Positions 7,824-15,427 are shown, numbered from the stretch's first letter. The stretch is DNA of 17,954 nucleotides from Methanoregula sp. (GCA_003154335.1 PMDE01000095.1:1-17954); one strand, 5' to 3'. Notes: generated by a model from the sequence alone, not told the origin. Program-made: numbers and translations.

Positions 7824-8748
7824 TCTTATAGAACGCCTGAAAAAAAGAGGGGCAAAACGCATCGCTCTCCAGTTTCCCGAGGGACTGAAACGGCAGTCTG
7901 CCGCTATCGCAACCGCTCTGAAAGATGCCGGGTTTGATGTGATCGTGAGTGGCGATCCCTGTTATGGTGCCTGTGATCTTGCACTGGATACGCTCAGGTT
8001 TACTGATGTACTTGTCCATTTCGGACATGCTCCCGTCAATGAGCATCCTGAGGTCATGTTCGAACCCTGGAAAATCGATTTTGATAGTGAGGTCCTCGAA
8101 AAAGCACTCCCTTTCCTGAACAGTAACACGATCGGTCTTGTCACTACGGTCCAGCATGTCCACGTTATTCCGGCAATCGAAACATTCCTGCAGTCACAGG
8201 GGATTACCTGTATTGTCGCAGATGGGGGAGGACGCACACCCGAGCGCGGCCAGGTACTGGGCTGTAGTTTTTCAGCGGCGAAAGTGAACGGTGTTGACGA
8301 GATTCTTTTTATAGGGACAGGACTTTTTCATCCGGTGGGGATAGCTCTTGCCACCCGTGCCCGGGTGATTGCACTTGATCCTCTTGCCGGAACTGTTCAG
8401 GAAGTGAGCAGTGATGCACTTTTGCGCCGTCGATTTGCAGTCATTGAGAAAGCCAGGGGAGCAAAGAGAGTGGGTATTATTGTCAGCACCAAGAGTGGCC
8501 AGCAGAGGATGGACCTTGCTCAACGGCTGATAAAACTCTCCCCTGCTGCGGTCATTATTACCATGCGGGAGATATCCCCGGATGAGCTGCTGAACCTTGG
8601 TTTTGAATGTTATGTAAATACCGCCTGCCCGCGTCTCGCGTATGATGACCAGGTGCGTTTTCCGGTGCCGGTTCTTTCGCCTCAGGAATTTGAAATTCTT
8701 TGCGGTGAGCGTTCGTGGGACGCTTATGCAATCGACGAGATCGTATGA
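7801..8748 (+). CDS. dph2: Diphthamide synthase subunit Dph2 (radical SAM type)
   Basis: Archaeal Dph2 acts as a homodimer and transfers the 3-amino-3-carboxypropyl group from S-adenosylmethionine to a histidine of translation factor EF-2, step one of diphthamide formation. It is a non-canonical radical SAM enzyme whose three Cys from separate domains bind a 4Fe-4S cluster. They are seen here: C54 in GDPCYGACD (with C58 nearby), C155 in VLGCSF and C276 in NTACPRLAYDD. N-terminal RIALQFPEGL and LVHFGHAPV are family motifs. The length (315 aa) is slightly shorter than characterised homologues. The ATG at 7801 lies only one base after an AAGGTG; a TTG at 7807 has better spacing from it and is a plausible true start. 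It overlaps hpt by about 20 nt and the next gene by 4 nt. Confidence 0.94.
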   Translation: MWLNDTSDLIERLKKRGAKRIALQFPEGLKRQSAAIATALKDAGFDVIVSGDPCYGACDLALDTLRFTDVLVHFGHAPVNEHPEVMFEPWKIDFDSEVLEKALPFLNSNTIGLVTTVQHVHVIPAIETFLQSQGITCIVADGGGRTPERGQVLGCSFSAAKVNGVDEILFIGTGLFHPVGIALATRARVIALDPLAGTVQEVSSDALLRRRFAVIEKARGAKRVGIIVSTKSGQQRMDLAQRLIKLSPAAVIITMREISPDELLNLGFECYVNTACPRLAYDDQVRFPVPVLSPQEFEILCGERSWDAYAIDEIV

Positions 8749-9356
8749 AACTCAGACATCTTGAAATGACGCTCCAGCGCCTCACAGGGTATAGCAATCC
8801 GTGTGCTGCACTTGAACAGTATCAGACACCTGCAACTCTTGCGGCACGGTTGCTTTACCATGCTCATATGAAGGGGGATATTGAAGGAAAATCTGTGGGG
8901 GACCTCGGGTGTGGTACCGGTGTACTCGCAATCGGTGCTGCTCTGCTCGGAGCGGAAAAGGTAACGGGGATCGATATAGACCCAAAAGCTATCGAGAGCG
9001 CTGAAGCAAATGCAATGATGCTCGGCGCTGAGGTTGGATTCCGACTCGCCGATGTCCGCGACGCAGAACTTTCCGGTCATATTGACTTTTTTGACACGGT
9101 GGTCATGAACCCGCCTTTTGGTGCGCAGACAGCGCATGCCGATCGACCGTTTATCGACCGGGCTCTCTCGATCGCTCCGGTTACGTACAGCATATTTAAT
9201 GCCGGTTCTGTACAATTTATAGAAACATACATCGCGGGGCGGGCAGATATTGACGAACGGATCCGGGGGGTCTTTCCCCTGCGCCGCACGTTCTCCTTTC
9301 ATACCCGGGATATACAGGAAATCGAGGTCGAGATCCTACGGCTGATACGAAAATAG
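8745..9356 (+). CDS. METTL5-like N6-adenine RNA methyltransferase
   Basis: A class I SAM-dependent methyltransferase of 203 residues. The SAM loop is DLGCGTG (53-59), followed by acidic GIDIDPKAIE, and the amino-methyltransferase motif NPPF starts at N122 in VVMNPPFGAQTAHADRPF. The NPPFG-(T/A)-x-x-x-x-x-D-x-x-F arrangement and the N-terminal LRHLEMTLQRLTGYSNPCAALEQYQTP are typical of the archaeal/eukaryotic METTL5 group; human METTL5 makes m6A in 18S rRNA. Methylation of small-subunit rRNA here is inference. The ATG overlaps the dph2 stop as ATGA. The link to dph2 gives the operon two translation-apparatus modification enzymes. The open frame extends upstream, but homology begins at this ATG. 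Confidence 0.9.
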   Translation: MKLRHLEMTLQRLTGYSNPCAALEQYQTPATLAARLLYHAHMKGDIEGKSVGDLGCGTGVLAIGAALLGAEKVTGIDIDPKAIESAEANAMMLGAEVGFRLADVRDAELSGHIDFFDTVVMNPPFGAQTAHADRPFIDRALSIAPVTYSIFNAGSVQFIETYIAGRADIDERIRGVFPLRRTFSFHTRDIQEIEVEILRLIRK

Positions 9357-9427
9357 AAATCAATAAGGATGGCATCAGAAAAACAATAACAGGAATTGCC
9401 GCAGCACATCTTGTCACCGATATATAC

Positions 9428-10558
9428 ATGCCGGTGCTCCCTGCTATTCTCCCTCTGCTGATCTCTGAGAATGGCTACTCCTATCTCACTGCAGGGCTGC
9501 TTGTCACCGCTTACAATCTCACCTCTTCATTCACCCAGCCCCTTGTCGGCTGGCTTTCCGATACAAAAGGATTTTCTGTCCGCATCAGCACCAGCCTGCT
9601 TGTGAGTGCACTGTTTATCGCACTGATGGGGATCGCTCAAAATTACTATCTTATTATGGTCTTTGCAATCCTCGCAGCCTTGGGGCACGCATGCTTCCAC
9701 CCGGCTGCGCTGAGTCTCGTGAACCGGCTCTGCATGAAAGAGAACCGGGGTCGGGTGACCTCTTATTTTGTTGTGGGGGGCAATCTTGGCTATGCGATCG
9801 GGCCGGTCCTGGCAGGAGTTCTTGTCTTCTGGTTGGGACTCCCCGGGCTCATTTTCCTCATTTTTCCGGCGCTGTTCATGGTTGCAGCGCTCAAATATCT
9901 CCTTCCCGGGGGAATTCCTGCTGCATGCGAGTCCTTTGCCAGGCTGGAAATAAAAGAAGGCGCTGCGCAATCCATGAAACCGTTCGCGATCCTCATGATC
10001 GTGTCCATTCTCAGGGCATGGGCAGTATTTGCAGCAATTACCTTCCTTCCAATGTACCTTGTTACCCAGGGATATAGCCTCATGATGGCAGGTGTCATCA
10101 TGACTCTGATGCTCCTTGCCGGCGTTGCCGGGCAGGTTATGGGAGGCCACATATCTGACATGATCGGCAGAAAAGAGTTCATGATAGCAGGCCTTGCCGG
10201 TGCAATTCCGTTCTTTTACCTGTTCTTTGCAGGCACCGGTATCATTGCAGTCATGGCACTCCTCTTCTTCGGGTTCTTCCTCTGGTCAACATTTGCCGTA
10301 GCTGTTGCGATGTCCCATGAACTCCTCCCCGGGAATATAGGGCTTGCCTCCGGTATGATGCTTGGTCTTGCAATTGGGTTCGGGGGGCTGGGTGTTGCCG
10401 TAAACGGCCTGATCGCGGACCATTACTCTCTGGCGGCAGCCTTGGGAACGATCCCAGTCCCGATAATAGCAGCAATGCTGCTCATGTTCGCACTTCCCTA
10501 CCCGTGGAAATCGATTTTTAATAATCGTCTCCCGAGAACTCCTTTCGTAAAGAGATGA
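9428..10558 (+). CDS. Major facilitator superfamily transporter (N-terminus disturbed)
   Basis: A polytopic membrane protein with about 12 hydrophobic helices. The MFS loop 2-3 signature is visible as GWLSDTKGFSVR and its second-half equivalent as GGHISDMIGRKEF, with a central charged linker. It resembles fosmidomycin-resistance-like/sugar-phosphate MFS exporters, but the substrate cannot be told. The first ATG in frame (9428) has no ribosome site and falls inside helix 1. The same frame is open upstream and encodes ITGIAAAHLVTDIYMPVLPA, a natural helix 1, yet has no ATG, GTG or TTG before the stop at 9251. An ATG at 9369 (reading MASEKQ then stop) would join this frame if one base were added in the A5 run 9379-9383. 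It therefore carries a natural frameshift, a sequencing error, or a slippage site. It sits at the end of the ppsA operon, 12 nt after the methyltransferase if 9369 is the start. Confidence 0.85.
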   Translation: MPVLPAILPLLISENGYSYLTAGLLVTAYNLTSSFTQPLVGWLSDTKGFSVRISTSLLVSALFIALMGIAQNYYLIMVFAILAALGHACFHPAALSLVNRLCMKENRGRVTSYFVVGGNLGYAIGPVLAGVLVFWLGLPGLIFLIFPALFMVAALKYLLPGGIPAACESFARLEIKEGAAQSMKPFAILMIVSILRAWAVFAAITFLPMYLVTQGYSLMMAGVIMTLMLLAGVAGQVMGGHISDMIGRKEFMIAGLAGAIPFFYLFFAGTGIIAVMALLFFGFFLWSTFAVAVAMSHELLPGNIGLASGMMLGLAIGFGGLGVAVNGLIADHYSLAAALGTIPVPIIAAMLLMFALPYPWKSIFNNRLPRTPFVKR

Positions 10559-10780
10559 CACAATACCGCATTTTCAACGTAAAACCGGACCCCGCGAATC
10601 TCCCGTACTGCCCCTGCCCTGATAGCGATAATAATACTGTGAATTGTTTTGGAAGTATCTCATATAAGAAACAGACGAATAATTGAAGTAAAATAAGGTG
10701 AGCATTTATCTTGTTTTAACCTTTTTTTCCACTCCGTAAAATTTCCGGGTGGCGAATATTGCGGATCATCCAGCAATACA

Positions 10781-10788
10781 ATTATATG
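10781..10788 (+). promoter_or_regulatory. Putative TATA box for the 59-aa membrane protein
   Basis: ATTATATG lies about 40 nt before the ATG at 10825. A start site about 25 nt downstream would fall near 10808, leaving a short leader that contains the GAGGT ribosome site at 10814-10818. The rest of 10559-10780 shows nothing coding. Confidence 0.5.
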
Positions 10789-10824
10789 GACTGATTCACA
10801 AAACAAGGAGATTGAGGTATCACG

Positions 10825-11004
10825 ATGGATAAAATGGGAATTGTAGCACTGATCATTGGACTTGTTTTATGTGCAGTGGGAGCCTATGCGGTCTGGGCAT
10901 TCCTGCCTGAGGTAATTATTGCTGTGGAAGGGCTGATTGGTATAGTTGTGGTGCTTGCCGGCCTGATGCTGGTGATCTTCGGAGTATTGATTGTTAACGA
11001 TTAA
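10825..11004 (+). CDS. Two-helix membrane miniprotein
   Basis: A 59-residue protein with almost no soluble part. After MDKMG come two hydrophobic helices, about residues 5-28 (IVALIIGLVLCAVGAYAVW) and 33-57 (IIAVEGLIGIVVVLAGLMLV), joined by FLPE and ending in VND. A well-placed GAGGT at 10814-10818 (6 nt spacing) and its own TATA-like box support real expression. No family is recognised. Small proteins of this form are common in methanogens and are often annotated as hypothetical. It converges on the TylF-like gene, from which it is separated by 25 nt. Confidence 0.75.
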   Translation: MDKMGIVALIIGLVLCAVGAYAVWAFLPEVIIAVEGLIGIVVVLAGLMLVIFGVLIVND

Positions 11005-11013
11005 TGATCGGTC

Positions 11014-11030
11014 TTAACTTTTTTATCTTT
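11014..11030 (+). terminator. T-rich stretch, possible terminator
   Basis: TTAACTTTTTTATCTTT directly follows the 59-aa ORF and precedes the end of the convergent gene. Oligo-T runs are the usual archaeal terminator. There is no hairpin. Confidence 0.4.
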
Positions 11031-11773
11031 TACATTTTAACGACAAGACATTGCGAGCCCGCAGTTTCAAGCACGGGTTCTGTCTTTCCTGAAAAAAAGT
11101 CATCAAAGGCTTTTTTCACCCCGGGTGCAGTCATATAATCATGGGAGAGCAGGATCCCTCCCGGGCTCATACGTGAATAGAAGAACTCAAGGCACTGCTT
11201 TGTACTCTCATAGGTATCGACATCGAGATTGACCAGGGAGAATTTTTTTTCTTTTACCGGGCCGGAGGTTCCCGGAAAGATGCCTTTGTAGAAAAATACA
11301 TTGCAGTCATTTTTCAGATAATCCCTGACACGGTCATAGGATGCCGCAAACTTCCCTTCATAGAACGGCCATACCATATCGATATCCTCCACTTTCGGCA
11401 AACCTTCAAATGTATCAAAAAGATGGAGGTGTTTCTCCCCCTTTGCCGAGCAGATAATCTTTGCAGAACCACCTTTATATACCCCGACTTCTGCAATATC
11501 TCCCGGTACTTTCTGCGTCCGTTTCACAGCCATGAAGATATGATATGCCTCGATGTCTTCTAACAGGAGTTCAGTTTCATCGCGGATTATTTTTAAGGTT
11601 TTTGCAAATTTTTTTCGTTCCTCATCGCCATAATGAGAGAGCCGCCCCCGGGTCGCAATATCATTTCCCAGGAATGGCTCAAAAAAAACAAATTTACGAA
11701 ATTTGAGAAGATATTTTGAGGGGAGGAGTGAATCAACCACTAAAAAAAAATTTTTCTTGGGGAACATGCTCAT
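11030..11773 (-). CDS. TylF/MycF-like SAM-dependent O-methyltransferase
   Basis: A 247-residue class I methyltransferase. The pattern GDIAEVGVYKGGSA (91-104, SAM binding), LHLFDTFEGLP (D120), LVNLDVDTYEST (D184 and D186, metal binding) and SPGGILLSHDY (H211, D212) is that of the TylF/MycF family, whose characterised members are Mg2+-dependent sugar O-methyltransferases in macrolide synthesis. In archaea these proteins usually lie near surface-polysaccharide genes, so a role in methylating a cell-surface or glycolipid sugar is likely but is inference. No glycosyltransferase is visible nearby. Two ATGs (11773 and 11767) are possible. No ribosome site is present, and a TATAAAT box is about 30 nt upstream, suggesting a leaderless message. 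Runs of AAA codons in the N-terminal part make it A-rich. Confidence 0.85.
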   Translation of the reverse strand: MSMFPKKNFFLVVDSLLPSKYLLKFRKFVFFEPFLGNDIATRGRLSHYGDEERKKFAKTLKIIRDETELLLEDIEAYHIFMAVKRTQKVPGDIAEVGVYKGGSAKIICSAKGEKHLHLFDTFEGLPKVEDIDMVWPFYEGKFAASYDRVRDYLKNDCNVFFYKGIFPGTSGPVKEKKFSLVNLDVDTYESTKQCLEFFYSRMSPGGILLSHDYMTAPGVKKAFDDFFSGKTEPVLETAGSQCLVVKM

Positions 11774-11796
11774 GCTTTAAGTGGTTGATCTTTCTT

Positions 11797-11806
11797 GAAT
11801 TTATAA
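11797..11806 (-). promoter_or_regulatory. TATA box of the TylF-like gene
   Basis: On the minus strand CTTATAAATT is a near-ideal archaeal TATA element, about 25-30 nt before the ATG at 11773. This implies a leaderless or very short leader transcript. Confidence 0.6.
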
Positions 11807-11814
11807 GGTGAAGG

Positions 11815-12192
11815 TCAGATTCCTGTCAGTTTTCTTCTCAAACGCCGGTTGGTTGCCAGATAGCCGGTAATCACTGCAGTACCCAGAAGGACAAACGAGA
11901 TCACGATCGATATAAGGATGAAAAGTCCTGCAATATAGGCAACCATGACTGAGCCAAGTCCAATTACTTTTCCTCTCTTGTAAGCCCCGAGGATAGAAAC
12001 GATGAGAAGAATTGTCGGGAGGAGAAGGAGTATTGACCGCACCAACGGATCTGAGTATATTGTATCGATAATTGTTCCCAGAACATTGAGCACAATTGCA
12101 CCGGGATCGATGCCTGCCGCTGTCCACAGCCCCGAAAGAAAACCCAAGCCTAGGACGAACTGCCAAATGAACGCTGAAGATCTTTTTGTCAT
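11815..12192 (-). CDS. Small integral membrane protein
   Basis: A 125-residue protein with three or four predicted membrane helices: about residues 8-28 (FIWQFVLGLGFLSGLW), 51-70 (RSILLLLPTILLIVSILG) and one or two within 76-113 (MVAYIAGLFILISIVISFVL). It ends in a basic tail (NRRLRRKLTG), which by the positive-inside rule would be cytoplasmic. No family is recognised. A T-rich and TATA-like stretch (AGTATATTAAC on the minus strand, about 12234-12244) is the likely promoter. The ribosome site is weak. It lies 41 nt upstream of the TylF-like gene on the same strand but that gene has its own TATA box. Confidence 0.7.
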   Translation of the reverse strand: MTKRSSAFIWQFVLGLGFLSGLWTAAGIDPGAIVLNVLGTIIDTIYSDPLVRSILLLLPTILLIVSILGAYKRGKVIGLGSVMVAYIAGLFILISIVISFVLLGTAVITGYLATNRRLRRKLTGI

Positions 12193-12315
12193 CAGGGATA
12201 CCAGTTATTTCCGTGTACGGTTTGTTTCAGTCTGTTAATATACTGATTTCCTATTAGTAGAGCCCGTCAGGAAATGACTGTGTTTTTCTGTATCGGAATA
12301 TCCGGCAGGTGGGGA

Positions 12316-12744
12316 TCATGCTGAGGGTTCCTTATCGACGTCCAGTTCATCCAGAAATGGCATCAGCCCGGTAATGTAACGAACGGATCCGGACATCTTT
12401 GTTTGCATTTCACCTGTAGTAACAATCTTAATCATCAGAGGAAACTCCCGCATTGTCTGTTCAAAGGAAGGGTCATTCTCCCGGGTAAACCGGAGGAAAC
12501 TCTCAATACTGATGTAGGGACGCTCATACTCGGGAACATTACCGAATTCCTCAATAACGGATTCGAGGGAGCGGGAATGTGCAAGATCATCTTCAAAAAA
12601 CAAGATGACTTTGACTCCATGGGTACGCCCGATCTCATCCAGCATGAGAATATTAAAAAAAGCATCTTTCGTTACACCAAGAGAACCAAGCTTCTCGGCA
12701 GGCGTTTTCCCGGGAAGGTTTTCCCATGCACCTGAATTTTCCAT
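12316..12744 (-). CDS. Soluble hypothetical protein
   Basis: A 142-residue, acidic protein with no signal peptide or membrane helix. I do not recognise it. Predicted alternation of helix and strand (VKVILFFEDD, PLMIKIVTTGEM) with a proline/acidic tail (DELDVDKEPS) suggests a small globular domain. A TATA-like AATATAAC lies on the minus strand near 12809-12816, and TAATATC near 12782-12788. No clear ribosome site precedes the ATG at 12744. Codon use is like its neighbours and no opposing frame is better. Confidence 0.6.
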   Translation of the reverse strand: MENSGAWENLPGKTPAEKLGSLGVTKDAFFNILMLDEIGRTHGVKVILFFEDDLAHSRSLESVIEEFGNVPEYERPYISIESFLRFTRENDPSFEQTMREFPLMIKIVTTGEMQTKMSGSVRYITGLMPFLDELDVDKEPSA

Positions 12745-13486
12745 GCAAGGGATGGGAATTCACGGGTTGTAAAACTATGGATATTACCTGTTTTAGCAAA
12801 AGTACGGGTTATATTGGTCCGGGTCTATTAAAGACGAGATAAAAACAGATAATAATCCGTTTGGAGGAAAAATTTTTTTTAAGAATGGACAAAAAACACG
12901 AGGTAAGTTGAGACATGACCTGGCGCCCAACCTCACAGCGATGAGTCAAAGATACTACACTATCTTTCAGGAGTTATCGTTCTGGAGCCGGAAATTACTG
13001 TTTAATACCAGTGAGATATTATTTCTTTGACCTATTTTTTCACCACTTCCCAATTATTCAGATATTGCCCGGTCCGGAATGCCGCTGAAAAAAAGCATTT
13101 TGGATCAGGTCCTTATCGAAAGAAGCAGGAACAATGCCGGTCTGTGCATAGGTGTAGAGTGCAGTAACAAAGATACCATGTATCGACCCGATAGGTACTT
13201 GTCGAAGATTTGTTTAAAAATCCGGGCTGAAATAAATGCTATTCATAGAAAATTTTGATCAAGCATGCATGTGCTTCCCGTTTCTCAATCCGGAAAATGC
13301 CGGCAATACCCGGAATGCCCATATCTCAGTGCAATAATTACAACCGGCGATATAAAACCTGCCGCTTTCGTGGGTATAGGAGATAAGGTATCAGGTAGGG
13401 TCTGGTGTCGGAATTGGGTCCGGTCTGCAGACGCCCTGCCAATGGCAGCAGATTGTAACTTACTTCCTGATACGATATTTTTCGCA
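12745..13486. other. Gene-poor region with hairpin and a possible gene remnant
   Basis: About 740 bases without an intact gene. It holds a hairpin AAAGATA (12948-12954)/TATCTTT (12961-12967) with a six-base loop, several homopolymer A/T runs, and a protein-like minus-strand fragment at 13058-13213. The part next to 13487 is the downstream flank of the hydrolase. Confidence 0.35.
13058..13213 (-). pseudogene. Possible C-terminal gene fragment, unidentified
   Basis: Read leftward, an open stretch of 51 codons ends in TGA at 13058-13060 and includes VPIGSIHGIFVTALYTYAQ and FDKDLIQNAFFQ. The composition looks like a real C-terminal domain, but a TAA lies just upstream at 13214-13216 and there is no start codon or ribosome site. 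I cannot name a family. It may be the broken tail of a lost gene or a chance frame. Confidence 0.25.
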
Positions 13487-14443
13487 TTATCGGGCCATCG
13501 CATCCCGGATAAATTCACCTATGTGATTTATTGCTCTCTGGCCCTCCGGGATGTGCTGTGCAAACATCTGCCAGCAGTGGAACATTCCCTCCCAGAGTTC
13601 GAATTGGACAGGAACTCCTGCCCAGCGTGCCTTATCTACAAAAGATGCAATATCTGACAGCAGCACCTCGTGTGTCCCTGCCTGAACATAAAGACGCGGG
13701 AGTCCATTAAGCCGGGCGCGGACAGGTGATGCAAGGGGGTTTTCGGGATCAGATCCGGCAAGGTACATGGATTGGGTTTCATTGAGTTGCACATCCGAGA
13801 CCCAGTCATTATCCTTATTCGATTTCGCTGAATCACCCCCAATAGAAGCATCGACTACCGGAGACATGCAGATTCCTGCACGGGGAAGAGGAATACCTGT
13901 ATCCCGTGCTGATATGAGAAGATCAAGCACAAGGGTGCCACCAGAAGATATACCAACCGGAATAATCCGGTGGGGCAGGTTGCCATGACTGAGAAGGTAA
14001 CGGTAAGCAGCTAGCGCATCTTCAATTGCCGCGGGAAAAACAAATTCCGGTGCCAGCCGGTAATCAAGGGAGAAAACCCTAGCCTGTGCAATCCGGGCAA
14101 TACGCAGACACAATCCCATATGGTCTTTTGTCGATCCACGATTGAAACCACCCCCATGGAAAAAAAGGATCGTACAATCCAATACCGCCTCGGGTATATC
14201 GATCCAGTAGCCATAAACACCTTTGGACAGCTCAACACGTTCGGTAATCATATATTCTCCCAATTCACCCTGCAATTCAAGGTGAAATGAGGAGTAGTCC
14301 TTCCGTATTGCAGGAAGAGGCTTAGCTTGATCAGAAGAGTGGAATTTGATAAGGGTGAGGACGTCTGCGGTTGAAACGCTAATCATTAATTTGGTTATGG
14401 TCAAAGGGACAGATAAAGGAGGAGGGTGCATGGCCCCATTCAT
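13487..14443 (-). CDS. Alpha/beta hydrolase, HSL-type esterase
   Basis: A probable carboxylesterase/lipase-like enzyme of the hormone-sensitive lipase family (alpha/beta hydrolase fold 3). The oxyanion-hole motif is HGGGF (96-100), the nucleophile elbow is GISSGG with S166, and the catalytic His is H289 in EGMFHCWQ. DYRLAPE (127-133) is a family hallmark. The usual catalytic Asp region reads AGTHEVLLSD, so the acid is E259 or D264 rather than an obvious D-P-L. The middle S-x-V-V-D (SPVVDAS) is also typical. The start is uncertain: ATG 14443, ATG 14431 and ATG 14386 (MISVSTADVL) are in frame and none has a strong ribosome site. The natural substrate is unknown. It is divergent from the lipoprotein gene. 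Confidence 0.85.
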   Translation of the reverse strand: MNGAMHPPPLSVPLTITKLMISVSTADVLTLIKFHSSDQAKPLPAIRKDYSSFHLELQGELGEYMITERVELSKGVYGYWIDIPEAVLDCTILFFHGGGFNRGSTKDHMGLCLRIARIAQARVFSLDYRLAPEFVFPAAIEDALAAYRYLLSHGNLPHRIIPVGISSGGTLVLDLLISARDTGIPLPRAGICMSPVVDASIGGDSAKSNKDNDWVSDVQLNETQSMYLAGSDPENPLASPVRARLNGLPRLYVQAGTHEVLLSDIASFVDKARWAGVPVQFELWEGMFHCWQMFAQHIPEGQRAINHIGEFIRDAMAR

Positions 14444-14575
14444 GAAAAAGATCCTGATCTTTTCAACGATTCCTTGTTTTTTTTGAAAAAAATCCCGGAT
14501 ATGACATTCACGAAAAGAATTGTTCCGTCACAAAGAAGAGAATAACAACATATTTCTGACAGTTTTTTTTCGAAA

Positions 14576-14600
14576 ATATTTAATATACCCGCATATAAAT
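14576..14600 (+). promoter_or_regulatory. Putative promoter of the lipoprotein gene
   Basis: Two TATA-like runs, ATATTTAATATAC (14576-14588) and CATATAAAT (14592-14600), lie about 80-100 nt before the TTG start. A start site near 14615-14622 would leave a leader of about 60 nt carrying GGAGGAG at 14664-14670. Confidence 0.45.
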
Positions 14601-14677
14601 TAGCATCTTAATCCCGGCAATGGATTCCATTTCTGGAGAATCGTTGTCAGGCATTTCCATACCGGAGGAGAGCAGTT

Positions 14678-15364
14678 TTGAAGATTACATATGTTACTAT
14701 TATCGCAATCGTGCTTGTCGTGATTGCAGTTGGAATCGCAGGATGTGCGGGCACCACCCCGACTACATCCGGAACCGGAACAACACCCGCCTCTACCACA
14801 ATAGGGAGTAATCCGTCAGGATCTTCATCGGTACCGTCAGTCGGATCAGTTGTCAGCGGTGCAAACCTTTTCGGCACTACCAGCTACAAATGGTTCGAGT
14901 ATAAGGCAACATCAAAGGAAATGGTATCGGATATCAAAACTGAAGTCTCACAGGAGACCTACAAGGGTCAGGCCGCGACCCATACCAGAATGACATCCAC
15001 GATAACGACACCAATGGCCGCCACAACGGTTACCGACATGTATGTGGCTTCAGGTGTTTCTCTTGGAGGGCACATGAAAATGGTCTCGAACGGACAAACG
15101 GTTATGGACCAAGATATCCCGCCAACGGACACGAGCAAGGTGCCCGCTAACCCGAATACAGACAAGACAGTACAATATACATTTGCAGGTATTGAACCCG
15201 TAACCGTTCCAGCCGGGACGTATCCTGCAGCGATGAAATATACGGCAACCATCCAGGGATCGACTTCTACATACTGGACGGCTCCTGGTGTTCCTCTATT
15301 CGTTAAGATGGTAATGACATCATCTAGCGGCGATATAACTGAGGAACTGGTTGGCTGGGGATAA
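14678..15364 (+). CDS. Secreted lipoprotein with Thr/Ser-rich linker
   Basis: A 228-residue exported protein. A signal peptide (TYVTIIAIVLVVIAVGIAG) ends in the lipobox GIAGC with C23, so it is probably lipid-anchored on the outer face of the membrane. A Thr/Ser/Pro/Gly-rich linker (about 24-60) follows, likely glycosylated or flexible, then a beta-rich domain (about 62-228) with no recognised family, containing FEYKATSKEMVSDIKTEVSQ and VTVPAGTYPAAMKY. Such lipoproteins are common in Methanomicrobiales, function unknown. The start is TTG at 14678: a strong GGAGGAG at 14664-14670 gives 7-8 nt spacing, and no in-frame ATG precedes the signal peptide. An oligo-T run follows the stop. Confidence 0.8.
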   Translation: MKITYVTIIAIVLVVIAVGIAGCAGTTPTTSGTGTTPASTTIGSNPSGSSSVPSVGSVVSGANLFGTTSYKWFEYKATSKEMVSDIKTEVSQETYKGQAATHTRMTSTITTPMAATTVTDMYVASGVSLGGHMKMVSNGQTVMDQDIPPTDTSKVPANPNTDKTVQYTFAGIEPVTVPAGTYPAAMKYTATIQGSTSTYWTAPGVPLFVKMVMTSSSGDITEELVGWG

Positions 15365-15427
15365 ATAAAACCGGTTCATTCTTTTTTATCATCCGGTTAA
15401 TCCCCGCGGCGGGTATCTTTTGAATTA

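Noticed and set aside
9527..10150. Minus-strand frame of about 200 codons within the MFS gene
   Set aside because: It is rich in His, Cys, Glu and Asp in a pattern expected from the complement of hydrophobic codons. No start signal or domain was seen.
11801..12166. Alternative minus-strand frame overlapping the small membrane protein
   Set aside because: The in-register frame 11815-12192 has clear membrane helices and a basic tail, while this one has a mixed composition without recognisable structure.
13265..13657. Plus-strand frame of 130 codons overlapping the hydrolase 3' end
   Set aside because: It overlaps the well-supported hydrolase on the other strand, has no ribosome site and no recognised motif.
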